From Thermosulfurimonas sp. (GTDB lineage Bacteria > Desulfobacterota > Thermodesulfobacteria > Thermodesulfobacteriales > Thermodesulfobacteriaceae): a stretch of 6,434 bases of DNA. Position numbers and translations under genes: made by a program. Shown here piece after piece: positions 5,741 to 6,434 of the stretch (the stretch's first letter is position 1; each line of letters begins with the position of its first letter). The DNA is taken from NCBI GenBank assembly GCA_015487645.1, contig WFPH01000141.1:1-6434 (forward strand). The letters run 5' to 3'. A model generated the notes under the pieces. That model worked only from the letters and a program-made list of their open reading frames with translations. It did not search any database and had not been told where the DNA came from.

Positions 5741-6434
5741 ATGCCAAAAGAAAGAGAAGGGATAAGTTCTGTTTTGGCGTTTCTTCTTACGTCAGGGGTA
5801 ATCTTTTTTCTCTTCCTCAATCTCGGCGAGCGGCCGCTCTGGGGCGTTGAGGGACGCTGGGCCGAAGGGGTGCGGGAGATGATCTTAAGGGGCTCCCTCT
5901 GGGTCCCCACCATCAACTGGGTTCCCCATATCACCAAACCCCTCATCCCTTACTGGCTCATAAGGGCCTCGGCGGAAATATTCGGAGGCCTTAACGAATT
6001 CACGGTGAGGCTTCCGGTGGCCGCATGCGGGCTTTTAACCCTTACCGCCTTTTACGCCCTTGCCCGGCGCTTTTTTGACCCCTACTGGGCCCTTACCGCC
6101 ACCGGGATGCTCGCCACCTCCTGGGGTTTTGCGGCCTATGCTCGGGTGGCTCAGAGCGAGATCTATCAGCTTTCCGGGATCGTCTCCGCCCTTGCTTTTT
6201 ACTTTTACGGGCGTGAGAAGCGGAGTTTTCCGCTTTATCTCGGTTTCTGGCTTTCGGCGGTCTTTGCGGCCCTATCCAAGGGACTTCCGGGGCTTGCGGT
6301 GCCGGTGCTGGTAGCAGGAATCGACACCCTGCTTTATACCCGAAGGAGGCATTTAAACTTTAAGGCCTTTCTTGCGGCAGGCCTTGCCCTAACCCTCTAT
6401 CTTGCCCACTATTACGCGCTCTCTAAGGCCCTTA
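5741..6434 (+). CDS. Second ArnT/PMT-type membrane glycosyltransferase (3' end outside window)
   Basis: The frame is open from the ATG at 5741 to the window edge, giving 231 residues of a family usually near 450-550. It is a polytopic membrane protein of the same superfamily as its divergent neighbour but is not a close copy. Visible are TM1 (about 9-27), the loop-1 motif WGVEGRWAEGVREM (34-47), VPTINWVPHITKPLIPYWLI (55-74), VRLPVAACGLLTL (89-101), YARVAQSEIYQLSG (133-146), and ALSKGLPGLAVPVLV (177-191). A KP motif after the periplasmic loop and the LSKG block are family hallmarks. The canonical loop-1 Asp is replaced by Val, while the following Glu37 is retained. An in-frame TAG at 5720-5722, with no other start codon before 5741, supports this start. 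Only AGG directly abuts the ATG, so translation initiation is not of the usual strong type. The substrate is unknown. Confidence 0.87.
   Translation, partial: MPKEREGISSVLAFLLTSGVIFFLFLNLGERPLWGVEGRWAEGVREMILRGSLWVPTINWVPHITKPLIPYWLIRASAEIFGGLNEFTVRLPVAACGLLTLTAFYALARRFFDPYWALTATGMLATSWGFAAYARVAQSEIYQLSGIVSALAFYFYGREKRSFPLYLGFWLSAVFAALSKGLPGLAVPVLVAGIDTLLYTRRRHLNFKAFLAAGLALTLYLAHYYALSKAL

Overview
The window reads as a compact bacterial chromosome segment carrying mostly core genes. The organism is probably a thermophile from a deep Gram-negative lineage, possibly Thermodesulfobacteriota-like. That placement is an inference from the Glu/Arg/Leu-rich proteins, the GC-rich tRNA stems, the very short gaps between genes and the style of the DnaG and sigma-70 sequences. 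No database search was possible.

Left part (1-2692, plus strand): the C-terminal two thirds of DNA primase (dnaG, cut by the window edge) overlap the start of rpoD, the primary sigma-70 factor. This is the dnaG-rpoD core of the classical macromolecular-synthesis operon, which couples replication priming to transcription initiation. rpoD has a strong Shine-Dalgarno inside dnaG and lacks a full region 1.1.

Middle part (2693-4385, plus strand): four bases after the rpoD stop comes a near-consensus sigma-70 promoter (TTGACA, 16 bp, TACACT) whose -35 box lies inside a perfect 15-bp palindrome. It drives a CAT-anticodon tRNA that looks more like tRNA-Ile2 (lysidine-modified) than tRNA-Met. Nineteen bases after the tRNA begins a Nif3/YbgI-family metalloprotein gene. 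A coiled-coil plus C4 zinc-ribbon protein (DUF164 family) follows one base after its stop. The tRNA and both genes may form one transcription unit.

Right part (4337-6434): a minus-strand GT-C membrane glycosyltransferase of the ArnT/PMT type converges on the zinc-ribbon gene and overlaps its end by 49 bp. A second, different ArnT/PMT-type gene diverges from it on the plus strand and runs off the window. They are probably enzymes that move a sugar from a lipid-linked donor onto an envelope acceptor. Only about 45 bp separate the two starts, and the minus-strand gene appears to have a leaderless start.

No mobile element, CRISPR array, phage gene or clearly new multi-gene system is visible. The points most worth a second look are small-scale: the palindromic tRNA promoter, the tRNA identity and its stem mismatch, the convergent overlap, and the leaderless divergent glycosyltransferase pair.
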